64,000 nt of DNA from Saccharopolyspora rosea (lineage in GTDB: Bacteria; Actinomycetota; Actinomycetes; Mycobacteriales; Pseudonocardiaceae): positions 2,108,001 through 2,172,000 of the forward strand of contig NZ_CP102826.1 of assembly GCF_025643595.1 (NCBI RefSeq), given 5' to 3'. Positions 32,701 to 47,700 of the stretch are shown one piece after another. Below the pieces are notes generated by a model. The model saw only the letters and a list, made by a program, of their open reading frames with translations, had not been told where the DNA came from and did no database searches. Within the stretch, counting starts at the first letter, position 1; each line of letters begins with the position of its first letter. The position numbers and the translations under genes are program-made.

Positions 32701-35700
32701 GACGAAATCCCGGCATTGGAGGAGATCACCCGCCACGAGGCCAGTCCGGTCGAGCAGCGCAGCGGCGTCGTGCCCGCCCCGGTCCTGTTGCGCGCGGCAG
32801 AGGCGCTGCGCGCCGAGCCGGTCCACCTCGTCACGCTGTTCCACCACGACCTGATCGCGTTCGGGAACCGGCTGGGCGGGCACCGGGCCTGGATCGAGAC
32901 GATGGCGGACCGGCTGCGGCTGCTCGGGCTGACCACCCCGGCGGCATGGGCGGACTTCGCTCACCTCGTCGACGGTCTCGGCCACCACGGGTGGCAGGAC
33001 CACCGGTGGTTGCTGCGTTTCCTGCGGCGCAACGGCTGGACCCCGCAGCGCCTGGCCGCGGCGACCGACGAGGAGCGCGCGGCGGTGCTGGCCGACTACC
33101 GCGCCGCCGGTCGCCCCGATGTGCGGATCGAGGCGCCGCTCCCAGAGCCCGATGTCGCCGGATCGTCGCTGGCGCGAGACCTCGCGAGCATGAACCTCTC
33201 CGACGACGAGCCGCCGGTCCACCATCCGCTGGCCACGGGACCGGAACCCGTCGACAGCCCACCCGCGTACGCCGAGCACGATCCGCAGTTGCCGCGGTAC
33301 GACGAAGTCCCGCGCGACCTGCCGGACTACGACCGGGACGTGGTGGGCCCGTCGCTGGACGCGATGATCCGGGCGGTGCTGGCGGGCACCGCGGACGCGG
33401 AGCTGGAACACGCCACGGTGCGGACGGCAGTGGTCGGGACGGCCGAGGCGCTGGGGGTGAACCCGTTGCACCTGCGGCCGTTCCTGCCCGGTTTCACCGG
33501 GTTGCGCAGTGTCGATGAGGCCGACCTGTTCGTGCGCAGCCTGCACGACGTCGCCGCCTTGCTGGGGGCGGAGTCCGCAGCGGACCGGGCGTGGCTGTTC
33601 CGGTTCGTCGACGACCCGGCGGTGACCGGCACCGGCCCGAACCGGCTCGGGCCCCTTCAGACGCTGAACGGGCTCGGATTGGTGCAGAACCTGTTCGACA
33701 CGACGCTCGGCGAGCTGCGCGGGCTGGACGAACTCGCCCTGATCGAGCGGTGGGGCGACATGATCGACGCCGTCGAGTCGGAGCTCCAGCCGGGCGAGAC
33801 ACCGTCGGACGGGCCGGGCATGCGCGCCGCGCTCCACGAATTGGCCTCCCGGTTGCTGTTCGCCGACGGGGACGACTACCGCGCGTCGTTCGGGAGCCAC
33901 GACGTCGCCGAACTCGTGCGACTGGGTTCCCGGCTCGGCCTGGGCCCCCGTTCCTACGAGCTGATCGACTACGCGCGGGAGATCGGCCGCGTGCCGGTGG
34001 AAATCCCCGAGCTGGCACGGGAACTCGGGCTGTCGGAGACCGACGGTGCGACCCTGCTGGACGCCGCGCGAACGTTGGGCCTGCAGGACCCCCGGCGCCT
34101 GCACGTGTTCCGGGAGGATCTGGCCGCGCTGTTCCGCGGCGATGCCGCGCCGGACGTCGATCGCTGGGCCGACGATCTGCGGGAGCGGCTGATCGACGAC
34201 GGACTGCCCAACGACGGCGACGATGCCACGTTCGTCGACCGCATCGCGAGGGTCGCCGACGAGCACGGGTTGCGCGCCGATGAGTTCACCGACTTCGACC
34301 AGTTCCTGCAAGGCCGGGGTTCGTCGCTGGAGCACTGGCCAGGCTGGGAATCCCAGCAGCACCGCGACGTGGCGCAGTGGAGGGCGGCGCGGCTGGGGAT
34401 CCAGCCGGCTCGTTTCATGCAGCTGTCGAGCACCGGCCTCGACCACCTCGCGTTGCTGGAGATCGGCGACCGGCTCGGGCTCGGCCGGGACCGTGGGCTG
34501 CTGGTCGAGCACAGCGCGCGGGAAGGCGTGCATCCGACGGAGTTCACCGAGGCCGTGCAGCAGCAGGGGCGGGACCCGCGTACGGCGTTGCGGAACTGGG
34601 CCGCGGACCGGCTCGGGATCAGCCAGGAGCGGTTCGCCGAGCTGTGGGACGTGCACGGCGTCGATCCGGGCGCCGTGCTCGGCCTCGCCGAGGTGCTCGG
34701 CCTGCGCGAGGACGGGACGTTCACCACCGCAGACCTGCTGGAGTTGAGCGTCTTCCTCGGACGCGTGCCGCACGACCTCACCTCCATCGTCGCCTCCGGG
34801 CACGAGCGGGGCGCGGACAGCCTCCGCGAGGTCAAGCAGTGGGTGCAGGGTTGGCGGAGCGCCGGGCACCCGCGTGACCGGGTCCGGGACGGATACCAGG
34901 CGGTGGACTGCGACTACTGGATGTCGGGCACCGCCTGGCCGGAACGAGTGCGGGCCCACCACTTCCAACGGGGTGTGGAGCTGGTCGAGGACGCGCGACG
35001 CCGGGGACTCGTCGACAGTTCTCCGGGGCACGTGACAGAACTAGTGGCAGAACTGGCGGCCGTCGACGCCGCGGTCCAGGGGCGGCTCCAGCGGGATTGG
35101 CCCGGTTTCGAGGACGATCTCACCGCCGGGCGCCACGACGCGGCCGTGGTCGCCGCCGTCACCAACGCCGGTCTGCACCGTCTCCCAGTGGTGCCCGCCG
35201 GACTTGAGTTCTACGCGCCGTTCTGGCACGTGTCCGACGACCTGACGCCGGGCACGGTGTTCGAACACCCGGGGTTCGTCTTCGCCAGCGCACACCCCCA
35301 GTTCGCGGGACCGGCGCACGCCGTCTACCGCCCAGCCCCCGGACGGTCGTGGACGGCCGCGCGGATCATCCCCGGACAGCCGGTGCCGATCGCGGGCTTC
35401 CCGCTGGGCACCCGGTTCCGGCTGGCCTCGGTCGAGCAGGTCCCCGCAGCCGACGGGCAGACGGTCACCCGCCTGGTCTGGGAGGAGTACCCGGAGGATG
35501 GCGACACGCCCCCCGGCACCGAGGCGAAACGACCCGCCGACGACGACGCCCCCGGACGCGGCCCCAAGCGTTCCCGGTACGAGGAGCCGTCCACCGGCGG
35601 CCCGTACCCCGAACCGTCCGAACAGGACGACCGGACCGGATCCAGTGCTCCGGGCGACGACCTGACCCGGCGGGCCGAGCACCTGGGCCTGCACGACACG

Positions 35701-38700
35701 GCCGAACCGCGTTCGACGACGGGGATCGAAGCCTGGGAGCGCTACCTGCGCGCCCGTAGCGAGTTCAGCAGGCTGGTGGCCGATCCCGGGATCCGGCGGG
35801 CGTTGCACAGTCTGGGCGAGTCGAGCACGGGAACCGGCCACCGCAGGCAGGCCCAGGCGCGGTGGGACGAAGCTCAGGAGGCGTTGCGGCAGGCCGAGGA
35901 GAACCTGCGTTCCCTCGGCCACGACCCGGACACCCTGTTCGCCGAGTACAGCGCGCGGGAAGCCGAGCAGCGCGCGGCACGGCACGCAGCGGGCCACCCC
36001 GGCGGCGGGAGCGCCCCGAACGCGGGCGAGGACAGCAGGTCCGAGGTCAGCTACGACCCGGTGAGAAACCTGACGCGGTACACCACGCTGCACGGGCGGC
36101 AGCGGGGCGAGGTCGCACTGGTCGACGCCGACGGTCGTGTCGTGCGGCAGCAGATGAACCTGTTCACGCCCGACGGAGCGGCGCTCGGGCAGGTGCACCT
36201 CGACGACCGCACGGCGACCAGCGGCCGCGCCGAACACCACCGCCTGAACGGGGAAGTCGTGCCGCTGCGGTGGGAGCTCGTGTCGCAGACCGAGTTCCGG
36301 CTCGTGGACCCGGAAACCGGTGACTTCCAGCGGTTCGACGCGCCGACCCGCACGCTCGTCGAACAGGGCTCGGACGATCCAGGGGCGGAGTTGCCGCGCC
36401 GGTTCGGCGTGGACCGCGAACACCTGGAGATCTTCGCGGGAGACGAGGACCTGGCCCGCGCGGTGGAGGTCGCGGCGCGCCGCGACCGGACGCGCGCCGA
36501 CGCGGACCTGTGGGAGGAAGCGGTGCGCGAGCGGCTCGCACCGTTCTCCCTGACCCCCGCGGACCTGCCGTGGTTCACCGGAGCCGTCCGCGATCTGGGA
36601 CCCCGCGCGCTGTCGGACTTCTCGCGCTGGCTGGCGGACCAGGGGCTCGATCCGCGCCAGCTGCGCGACCTCGGACCCGAGGCCGGGCGGGACGCCGTGC
36701 TGCGGTGGCGCCTGAACGCCGGCCCCGAGGAGTTCCGGCGCCTGGCGGCCATGGACCCCGACGCGGCCGAGCACCTGGTGGCACTGGCCAGGAGGCTCGG
36801 ACTGGACGAAGTGGACGAACAACTCCTCGTCGGCCACTTCCTCGCCGTCGGACCGCACGTCGTGCGCGAGGACGCCCTGCGGTCGGCCGCCGAGCGCGCC
36901 GGCGTGCCGGAACGCGACCTGTTCAGGGTGGCGTTGCGGCTGCACGTCGACCCCGCGGTGCTGCCGGCCGCGCGCAGCGTGCTGCGCGACGCGGTCGACG
37001 GGCGGACGCCGCCCTCCGCCATCGCCGGTCGAGTGGTCGGCCGGCTCGCGCAGGTGGACCTGGGGCCGGAGGCGCTGGGAACGCTCGACGAGCACTGGTT
37101 CGACGCACTCGACCCGGGGCTGCGCGAAACCCTGGAAACGGCGGAAGTCTCGGTCGCCGACATCGGTGCGCTCGCCGCCGCGCGCGTGCAGCCGCGCGAC
37201 CTCGCCGTGGACCCGGACCTGACCGCCCGGGTGCGCCACCACCTCCGGTCCGGGTGGACCGACCCGGCCCGCATCGTGCTGGGCATCGACGCCGAGCACG
37301 AGCCCGTCACCGCACGTCCGTGGTTCGACGCCGACGGTCTGCTGGACCTGGCCCGCCGGATCGGGGCGACGCTCGCCTCGCAGGAGATGACCGAACTCGT
37401 CGACTACTGCGTCCACCTCGACCGGATACCGCGCGAGATCCCCGCACTCGCCGACGAGTGGGACATCCCCGCGTCCCACCTCTACGAGTGCGCGCGCACG
37501 CTCGGCGTGCAGCCCGGCGCCGTGCGGGAACTCGCGCCGCTGCTGCGGGACGGCCACGACCAGGTGGCTGACGCCCTCGACGCGCTGGGGGTCACCTTCG
37601 ACGAGGTCGGCGGCGAGTTCGTCGCCCGGATGCACCAGCAGTCCATCGCACCGGCGCAGTGGGAGGACTTCCTCCAGTTCCTGGAGAGCCGGGGACACTT
37701 CGACAGCGACGGGGACGCGGTGCTCGTCGATCTCCACCGCTTCGACGACGTCGAGCTGGCCGAGTTGGCGGGGCAGTGGCGGGAGACCTCGCGCGGCTGG
37801 GCCGAAGTCTGGTCGGACAGCGACTTCCGAGCGGACGTGGCGCGAGAACTCGGAATCCGTCCGCAGTACCTCGACCTGTTGGACGCGCGGGCGTGGGTCG
37901 AGGCGGTCAGGACGCGAGTGGATGGGGCACCGGCCCCGGCCGAGGCGGCGGACGCGCTGGCCGACGTGCTGGCCGAGCACGACATGGAACCGGCGCAGCT
38001 GCGCTGGTTCCACGGCCTCGTGTCGAACGTCTCCCCGGACGATCTGGCGCGGTTCCGCGACTACCTCGACGGTTTCGGCGTGTCGCACCCGAACGAACTC
38101 GGGACGAACCCGGGGCGCGACGCGGTGAGCCGGTGGCGGCTGGACGTCGGACGGGACGAGGAGTTCCCACCGGACGCGGGGCCGACGGTGCTCGCGCGCT
38201 TCGCCGACCGCATGGGACTCGATCCCGCAGCCGCACTGGACTTCGTGCGGGAAGTGCAGCGGTTCGGGGAATTTCCGCCCGCGGTCCGGGACATGTCCGA
38301 GACGTGGCGGGTCGCTCCCGGCGTGGTCTTCCGGACCGCGGACCGGCTGGGGGTCGAACCGCGGGATCTGCGGGTCCACCTGTCCTGGCTCGGGCAGTCG
38401 GCCTCGCCCACCCCGGAACGCGTCGCCGCGCACGCGGTGCGGACCTGGACGGACCAGCTCGGGTTCGAGCCCGGGGACCTGGAGTGGTTCGGTGCCCGGC
38501 ACAACGTCGGGCCGGGCGAGCTGGCGAGCCTGCGGCGGTTCGCCGAGCAGCGCGGCACGTCCGTCGCAGACCTGCGCCGTGATCCGCGTCGCGCCCACGA
38601 CGTGGTGACCGAGTGGGCTGCCGACCTCGCGGCGCGGACGCGGACCGACAAGCCGGGCCAGGAGCCGAGCCGGCAGTGGGAGGACAAACGCCGGCAGTGG

Positions 38701-41700
38701 GTGGACAAACTCGGCGGCCTCGACTGGTTCGTCGCCGGGCGCGATCCGGCCCGGCTGGAGTCGGTCCTCGAACGGACCAATAAGCTGCGGGGGCAGGGCT
38801 ACGCCGCGGCGCGCACCGACCTGGCCGACCTGGCCCGGACGGTGCGCCGCGTCCCGGACGAGATCCCGCTGGTGGCCGCCGGGATCGGGGTGCAGCCGTC
38901 GACGCTGCTGCGCGCGGCTTCGACGCTCGGCGCGGAACCGGTCCACCTGGCCGCGCTGTTCCCCCGGGAACTGCTCGCATTGCAGAACCCCCGCTCCGGG
39001 GAGCAGAACTGGGTGGAGACCATGCGCTCCCGGCTGCGGATGCTGGGACTGGACCGTCCGGCGGCCTGGGCCGACTACGCCGAACTCGTCCGTGATCTGC
39101 CCGCCGGAATGGCCAGCCACACCCGGTTCCGGAGTTTCCTCGACGTCGTCGGTCTCGAACCGCGCGATCTCGTCGCAGCGCCGGACTGGGTGCGTGAGCG
39201 GGCGCTGGGAACGTACCGCGCCTTCGGCGAGCTGCCGTCGTACGAGGCCCGGACCCGCCTGCGCGAGTGGCGCCGGGCACTCGACCGCGCCAGGAATGGG
39301 CGCATCGACGAGCTGCCGGACCCGTGGGGAGATCTCTTCCACCGTGCGCTCAACGATGCGCAGCAGGACGCGGCTGACCACCTCGACAACGAGCACGGCG
39401 CGAGGTACGTGCCGCTGCTGACGATGTCCGGGATGACCGGAAGGCTCGCCTCGAACAGCTGGCGCATCTCCGCCGAGCAACCGACCGGGACGGCATCGGT
39501 GGAGGTGACGCTCGGGGAGCCGTCAGCGCCGCCCGCCTACGCCGAGACCGACCCGGTGTGGAACAACGGACCGGTCCCGGACTACACACCGGACACCCCG
39601 CCCCCCTACGACGCGGGGGCGGAGCTGCGGAGCATGCTCGCCGAGGAGGTGGACGCGTGCGTGCTGGACCTCCCGCCCGACGAGGTGGACGCCGCGCTGC
39701 CCGGTGTGATGCGGGCCGCGACCGAACTGGGCGTGAACGAGCTGCGGCTGCGCCCGTTCCTGCGCGCGTTCCTGGGCATCCGGGAGTCCGCGGCGACCTC
39801 CGGGGCCGACGAGACCGGGCTGCTCGTGCGCAGCCTTGAGGGCGCCGCCGCCCTGCTGGGCGCGCATTCCGACGCCGAGCGGGAGTGGTTGTTCGGCTTC
39901 GTCGGTGATCCGCTGGTGACCGGGACCGGTGCTGCGCGCCTCGATCCGCTCCAGGTCTTCGACGCGCTCGCCGCGGCGCAGGACCGGTTCGGCGTCACCC
40001 TCGCCGAACTCCGCGAGATGGACGGCGCGGAACGGCTCGCGCGGTGGGACGACATGGTGGCCACGCTTGAGCACGAGGGCGACGACTTCAGGAACGGCAA
40101 CGCGACCCCGGACGCGCCCGAGAGCTTCCGGGACGACCTGGCGTGGTGGGTGAACCTGTCGGTGTTCGGTCCCGACGGCGGTGACCTCGACGTCTTCGGC
40201 GAAGGGGGTGTCGCGGCACTGGCCCGGCTGGGCACCGAGCTCGGCATGGGGCCGCGGCCGGCCCAGCTCGTCGAGTTCGCCGAGGAACTGGGCCGCCTGC
40301 CCGAGGAACTCCCCGACCTGCTCCGGGAAGCGGGCCTGCCCGAGAGCGAAGGCGCGTTCCTGATCCGGGCCGTCCAGGTGCTCGACCTGAACGAGCCGCG
40401 GCACGCGCTGGTGTTCGCCGCCGACCTGCGGCAGCGCGTCGAAGCGGACACGGGGCTGTCGGCATGGTTGGACGGGCTGGCCGACCGGTTGGCGGTCGCC
40501 GGGCTGCCCCTGCACGGCGGGCAGCTGCGCGTCGCCGACGTCGCCGAGCAGGCGTACCGCACGGGTGTGCGCGCCGAGGAGTTCGCCGACCTCGCGTCGT
40601 TCCTGGACCGCACCGGATCGGGACCGCTGCCGAGGTGGGCGGCGCAGGACGCGGACTCCGCGCGAGCGGCCGTCGAGCACTGGCGGGCCGACCGCCTGGG
40701 CATCACGCCGACCCGGTTCGCGCGGCTGGCCCAGGCGCCCGGTTTCGATCCCACGGCCGTGGCGTCGGTGGCCGACCAACTCGGTCTCGGCGGCGAACGA
40801 GCACTCCTGGCCGAGCACAGCGCCCAGACGGGCACCCCGCCGAGCGCGCTCGCCGAAGCGTCGCGCGACCCGCGCACCGCGCTGCGGGACTGGGGCGCCG
40901 ACCGGCTCGGGGTGCCCCCGCAGCGCTACGCCGCACTGCGCGAGGCGGTCGACGTCGGCCACCTCGTCGGTGTGGCGGACGAGCTGGGGCTGCCCGCGCG
41001 TGCCGCGGACCCGGCGGTGTTCACCGCCGCCGACCTGGTGGACCTGAGCACTTTCCTCGGTCGGCTCCCGGACGACGTGGTCGGCCTGATCGCGCGGCGC
41101 GGCGCGGAGCCGCAGACGCTGCTGCGCCAGGCCCGGGACTGGCACGCGGGGTGGCGCGACGCCGACGACCCGCGTGGCCGGGTGGTGGCCGGCTACCGGC
41201 CGACGCTGTTCGACCACCTCGCCTACCAGAACCTGTGGTGGCCGCAGGAATGGGCCGCTCGCGTCGAGCGGGGCCGGTGGCTGGCGCGGACGCATGGTGA
41301 GAGGGCGTCCGATGCGGAGGCGACGGACCTCGCCGCGCTGGACGACGCCGCGTGCGGCGTGCTGGCGCACCGTTGGCCGTCGTTCGACGCCGACCTGGTC
41401 ACCGGCCGGGGTACCGCGGCCGCCGTCGCGTCGCTGATCGACTCCGCGCTGCGCAACGCGCCCCGGTACGACGGCGGTGAACTCCACCGGTGGCAGGCGT
41501 GGCCGCACGACGACTACCAGGTCGGTTCGGTCGTCGAACCCGGTGGTTTCACCTTCGCCACCGCCGAGGCGGGAACCGGTGTCCCGGCAGGAGCCGCGCA
41601 CGTCGTGTACCGGCCGGCCGCGGGGCAGCCGTGGCGGTTCGCGCGGACGGTTCCGGGACAGCACCACCTCACCGCCGGGTTCCCGCTGGGGACCCGCTTC

Positions 41701-44700
41701 CGGGTGGTGTCCGTCGAGCCGGTCGCCGACGGCAGCCACCAGCACACCCGGGTCGTGCTCGAAGAGCACCGCGATTCCGGCGGTGACCGGCCGGAAGGCC
41801 CGAAGCGCCCGGCCGAGCACGGCCCGGAGGCGTCGCGGAAACAGCCCCGCCAGGATCACCCGCAGCAGCCGGGCACGACGCCGGGAAGCCCCCGGCCGGG
41901 CCGGCTGGACAAGGAGAAGTGGCGCGAAGGGGAGATGCCGCCGGACGCCCAGGATGCCTTCGCGATCGCGGCGGCGGTCGGGCTGCACGTCGGCTTCGAT
42001 CCCGCAGCGCGCCAGCGGCATCTCGGGAACATCAGTGCGTTGGCGGCGACGTTGCGGCGCGATGGGGAACAGGCTGCTCGGGAGCACGCCGAGCGTCTCC
42101 GGGACACCGACCCGCTGTACGCGGGGCGGCGGACGAATCCCGCGCGGCCCGGTGGGCAGCGGCCGGCCGAGTCGGCCGATTCCGGTGAGTCCTCGCGGGC
42201 ACCGGGTGCGCCACCGGCTCCGGAGACCGGTGCCGAGCCATCCGGCACCGAACAGTCCACTTCGGATCCGTCCACTTCGGACCCAGTGACCGGTGAGCTG
42301 TCCGGCCTGGGACTGGACGAGGACCGGCTGAACGTGGTGCGCGCCGAGCTGGCCACCCTCGCCGGGGACGGGCACGTCGAGGACAGCACGCCGGACGTCC
42401 TCGGCAACCCCGGTGTGCGCGAAGCGCTCCAGGCGATCCACGACAACCTCGGTCGCCTCCCCGAACCCGCTGCCGAGCGGCTGCGGGCGTGGCTGCACGA
42501 CGCGGTGGCCGCCACGTCGGTCGTGCCGGTGCGCGAGTCGGCGCCCGCGGTGCTGGGCGATCGCGGTCCCGTGCACCAGCGGAACGCGGTGCGGGTGATG
42601 TCCCCGAACCGGCTGGAGACCATGCTCGTCGAGATCGCCAAGTCCGTGGAGAGCCGGACCGACCCGTTCGACGTGCGCTGGTCCCCGCTGGAGCACTCCG
42701 GCTACCGGCCCGACGCGGGGCTGCCGGAGCGGCTGGTGCGGTTGTCCCTGGTCAACCTGACCCCGGGTGCCCGGCGTCGGCTCGGCGAGGACCCGCTGTT
42801 CCAGCGGTTGCTGGGCGACGACGAGGCGCTGGTGCACTCGCTGTTCGCTTCCGGCGGTCACGACGAGCAGCACTTCCTCAACACCTGCGCGGCGGCGGCC
42901 ACCAACACCTCGGTGCTCGGCCGGGTGCCGACGACGGCCGGTCTGCTGCTGGTCGGCCGGGACCTCGCCGACCACGTCGAGCGGCTGGTCACCCACCCCA
43001 CTCCGAAATGGGCCGCAGCTCTGGACGGGCGGGACCGGGTCTTCGGCCGCACCGTGCGGGAACTCCTGACCGACCGGGTGGCCGAAGCCCGGGAGGTCTT
43101 CGACGCCGTCGAGCAGCGCGCCCGCGAACTCGCCGACCAGCGCATCGGCGACCCCGCGGAGTGGTCGAACCTGACCCGCCGGTGGGGCCGCGTGATGCAG
43201 AAGCTCTCCGCGGTCGTCGACCCGTCCGGCGGGCCGGACTCCATCCCGGTGTTGACGAAGAAGGTCATCGCGGGCCGGTGGGGCCGCAGCGCCGTCGTCT
43301 CCGCGCCGCTCATGGTGGTGGACCGGCCGGTGCGGCGGTTCTCCGGGATCGACACCCTGGCCTACGAACGAGCACTGAGCACCACGCTGGCCGACGACGC
43401 TCTCGCCCGCCGCGACACCCTCGTCACCGACTGGGTCGACGAGCACGGGGCCGACGAGTGGTGGCGGCGGGTGCACCGCAGCGGCGGGGTGGCGCTGGTC
43501 GAACCGCTGCAGATGCACATGCTCTGGCTGGAAGCCGTGCGGCGCGACGGTCAACCGACCTTTCTGCTGTACGATCCGGAGAAGGCGCACCCCGACCACT
43601 ACAGCGTCCAGGCCGCGCTGGCCCGAGCCCGCGCGCAGCGCACCAGGATGGAACTCGCCGACCTGCCGGACCGGCCCTACCGCGATCGCGCGCCCGGTGC
43701 GGTGCCTTCCGCGCACGAGCCGGACCGCACCGGTCGGTCCACGCCGCGGGAGCCGGGCCCGGCCACAGCGGACACTCCTGCCGAGTCCACAGTGGATGAC
43801 CAAGGAGGCCGATCCGCTGTGGAAGACGCAGGTGTGTTCACCGCGGAGGGTTCGGGGACGGACTCGGCGTCATCGGAGGCGTCCTGGCACACCTCGCGAC
43901 GCGAACCGGAATCCGGGTCCGACGCGGCGTCGCCGAGCGGGGACGCCTCGGGCGGTGACACCGGGACCGGGCACGCCGAACCCGCCGAGGACTCGACGAG
44001 CCAGGACGCGGACGAATCCGATACCGCCGACACAGCGTCGCAGCAGTCCGTCCCGGCGTCGCCCGCCGAGGAACTCGCCGCGCTCGGCCTGGACGAGCGG
44101 CGGTTCACCGAGGTCCGCGAACAACTGCGCGCGTGGGGCGACGTGGAGGTGCACGACCGCCGCGCCGAGGTCCTCCGGGACCACGGGTTGGCGGCCTCGC
44201 TGCGCCGCGTCCGCATCAACTCGGATGAGATGCCCCTGCTGGAAGCACGCCTGCTGCGGAACCTCCTCGCCGATGCGGTGCTGGCCACCGCGCTGGTGCC
44301 GGTCCGCGCCGGCACCGCCACGGCCGCGCCGTTCTCGCCGCCCCGGCTCCGCGCGGTGACCGACACCATCGGTGACCTCCTCGACCAGGGCCGGAACCCG
44401 CTGCACGCCCGCAGGTCGCCGCTGCGGCACCTGGACTACCGGCCGGAGGAGAGCGTCGCGCGGCGATGGTCCCGCCTGTCGTTGGTGAACGTCAATGCCT
44501 ACCTGCGGCAGCAGATCCTCGCCGACGCGCTGTTCCAGAGCCTCCACGACGACGAACCCGTCCTCGTCGAGGCGATGTTCGGCGGCGACGAGGTGCGCGG
44601 TTTCCTCGCCGGGCACGGCCTGGACGTGGGCGCACTGCCCACCGTCGCGGGACTGCTGCACGTGGGCCGCGCCGTGGTGCGCCACCTCGACGAGGTGCTG

Positions 44701-47700
44701 ACCGACCTGGCGGTCAGAGCCGAAGCCACTCATCTCGACGCGGACGTCCGGCAGGCGCAGCAGGCGTTCGACGAGATCGAGCAGCGAGCGCAGGACGCCT
44801 TCGACAGCATCGAGCGGACCGCCCGCGCGTTCGTCCGCGCCCAGCAGCGCAACGGTGACCCCATCGACCACGAGCAGTGGGCCGATCTGGCGAGGACGTG
44901 GACCGCCACGATGCGCGAACTCGTCCCGGGCGAGGGAACCGCGCTCCACGGTCTCCACCTCGCGCTGTCCGACGAGCGCGTCCTCCCGCGCGAGGAAACG
45001 CAGAGCACGTCCGGGTACGAGGCGGACGCGGACACGTTGTCTTCCGGGGTGGGGTCGTCGAGCGCGGACGTTCCCGCCGAGTCGGACCGGGACGTGTCCG
45101 GACAGGACGAGGCGGAGACGCGGCCTTCCGAGCCTGAGCCGTCGAGCGCGGAAGCACCCCCCGAACCGGTGCACGACCACGCGGACCCGCAGCAGGAACC
45201 CGGGTTCCCCCGCTCCGCGCCCGACCGGGCGAGTGCGCCGCCGTCCTGGACCACCACCGAATACCGCCTGGTGACATCGGACGCCGAAGCCGCCCGGCCG
45301 TTCACCTACCGAGCACCGCAGCGGGTGGTCGAGCGCGGTGACGCCTTCCCCCGCTACATCGGGGTGCGGCCCTTCGAGACCGACCCGCACCCACCGTTGC
45401 GGATCTCCGGGGACGCGACGCTGGCCATCGCCGCGCACGGTCACGACGCCAAGGAGGTCTACGCCGCGCCCGAGGTGGTGGCGAAGGCCAACGCCGAACT
45501 CGAACGCATCGGCGGTTCCACGCTGAGCCTGGACGAACGGGTCTCCGTCGAGTTCGAAGTGGACGGACGCACCCGTCGGTTGTTCCGGGTATCGCCGAAG
45601 TTCAACGGAGGCCCCGACGACATCTCGACGAGCTTCTCCGAGAAGGTCCTCGGCGGCACGCACACCCACGCCGTCCTCTACGACGGCCGGCCGCCGCACG
45701 TCGGCGGCACCGGGCAGGTCAGCAAGGCCGTGATCGGCCCGAGCAGTGGTGAAACGGAGTTCACCGGCACGCACCAGCTCGCCGCCGGTCTCGCCGAAGC
45801 GGCCCGGAACCCCGAATTCGCCGGCGACGTGGAGTGGGCGGCGGAGCAGGTCAGGCGAGGACGCCGGGTGCGGCAGCCGGACGTGCCGACACCGGGCGAA
45901 GCCTACGGCCGCGCCTTCCCCCGCTCGGACGACTCCGCACTGGCGCAGCGGTTCGGCATCAACGAGCACGCCCGACCGCGCGTGGGCGAGGCGTACCTGA
46001 TGCAGGCGATCGCGCACGGCACCACCCCGGACGGCCAGCGCCGGTACTCCGTCGACTACTCCCAGCCGGGACCGGACGGCGGGGGGCAGCCGGTCGAGAA
46101 GTGCACGCACTTGCGGTTCGCGCCGGTCGTGCTGGAAAGCGCGGACGGCAACCACCACATCGTCCTGGAGAACCGCTTGCGGCGGAGACAGGACCGGGAG
46201 TTCCTGCGGTCCGTGGTCGACGAGAACGTGCGGTACTACGCGCAGCACCCGGACGAACTCGCCGAGATCATCAGCCGGGAGGACGCGCTCGCCAGGCAGG
46301 CGGACCAGCTGGACTACCGGGAGGCGTTCGCGCGCAGCATCTGGCAGCAGATTTCGCCCGAATCGGACGCCGGACGGCGGAACGCGGCGCACGGCGACGC
46401 GGTGCGCGCCCTGTCGGGACTCGTCGGCGACGAGTTCGGCCGGAGCGCGGACCAGTGGTGGTTCGAGATGTTCGGCAGGGCCCCCGGGGAGTCGCTGTTC
46501 GAGTCCGACTCCCACCTGGGCGACAAACCGAATCCGCTGGTCCTCACCGTCGTCGCTGAGCACGGCGACCCGCGCCGTGAGGTCGAGTTCGGCTCCGGCG
46601 CCCGCGATCTCGACGACGCCGCGGCCGAGATCATCGGTAAGTTCGTGCGGAAGCTGGCGGTCCGCACCGCGTGGGAAGCGCGCAACGGCGTGCAGTTGCC
46701 CGAGGTCCACGTCACCGTCGAGTCGCTGCCCGAAGAACTCGCCGCCCGCGACCAGCGGGCCGCCGCGGTCGTGCGGGCGTTGCGCGAGGCCGCGCGTTCG
46801 TTCGGTGCGGAGACCGCGACTCTGCCGGTGGTCGTGGACCACCGGGTGCGCGACGTCGAGGCACTGCGCGCGGAACTGGCGCAGTTCGGGGCGGAGGACG
46901 AGCCGATCCGGACGGCGGTGCGGCTCGAAGCGCGCCTCCCCGAGCGAGAACCGGACCTGCCGGACGCCGAACGGCTCGCGGAGCTGGCGCGCAGCACGGG
47001 GCTGCACCGGCCCAGCGCGCTGGAAAGGCACCTCCGGAAGCAGACGCAGGTCACCGACGACGAGATCGACCGGATGCGCGAGATCGTCCGCACCGCGCGG
47101 CAGCTCGACCCCGTCCGAGGCGACGACGAGGAGTGGCTGACCGCGGTGCGCCGGGTCTCGGACGTGCTGCGCCGGGAAGGCGGTGCGGAGGACGGCTTCG
47201 CACCCGAACACCTCGACCCGCTCGTGCGGCAGGTGTTCGGCCTGGCCCCGGACGCCGAGGTCCACCCGTGGGACCGCCGCAGGCTGGTCGACCTCGTCCC
47301 GCACGCCAAACGCTCCGGACGCCCCGTCACGATCGCCCGCCTGGTCGCGGCGGCCCGCACCCACGGCTGGCCGCCGGCGGAGCCGCCCACCGAGCCGGTC
47401 GCACGGGAACGGCTGAGCACGAGCTCGCACGCCCCGCGCGAGGTGCCCGCCACGGCGAGCGAGCACGGCTCCGGTGAGCCGGCCGCGGAATCGTCGCGGG
47501 AGCAGCACCCGGGGCAGCCGGACGGCGATCGTCGCCCCGGTCCGTCGTGGGTGGCCAAGGGCAAGTGGCGGGCGGATGCGGTGCCGCCTGCGGTGGCAGG
47601 GGCCGAGCGGATCGCGCGCGAGTTGCGCCTGAACTACGAGCCGGGGGTGAGCGGCCGGGGCGCTCCGGGGCCGAGTCGCGGCGATCAGCACGAGGAGAAC

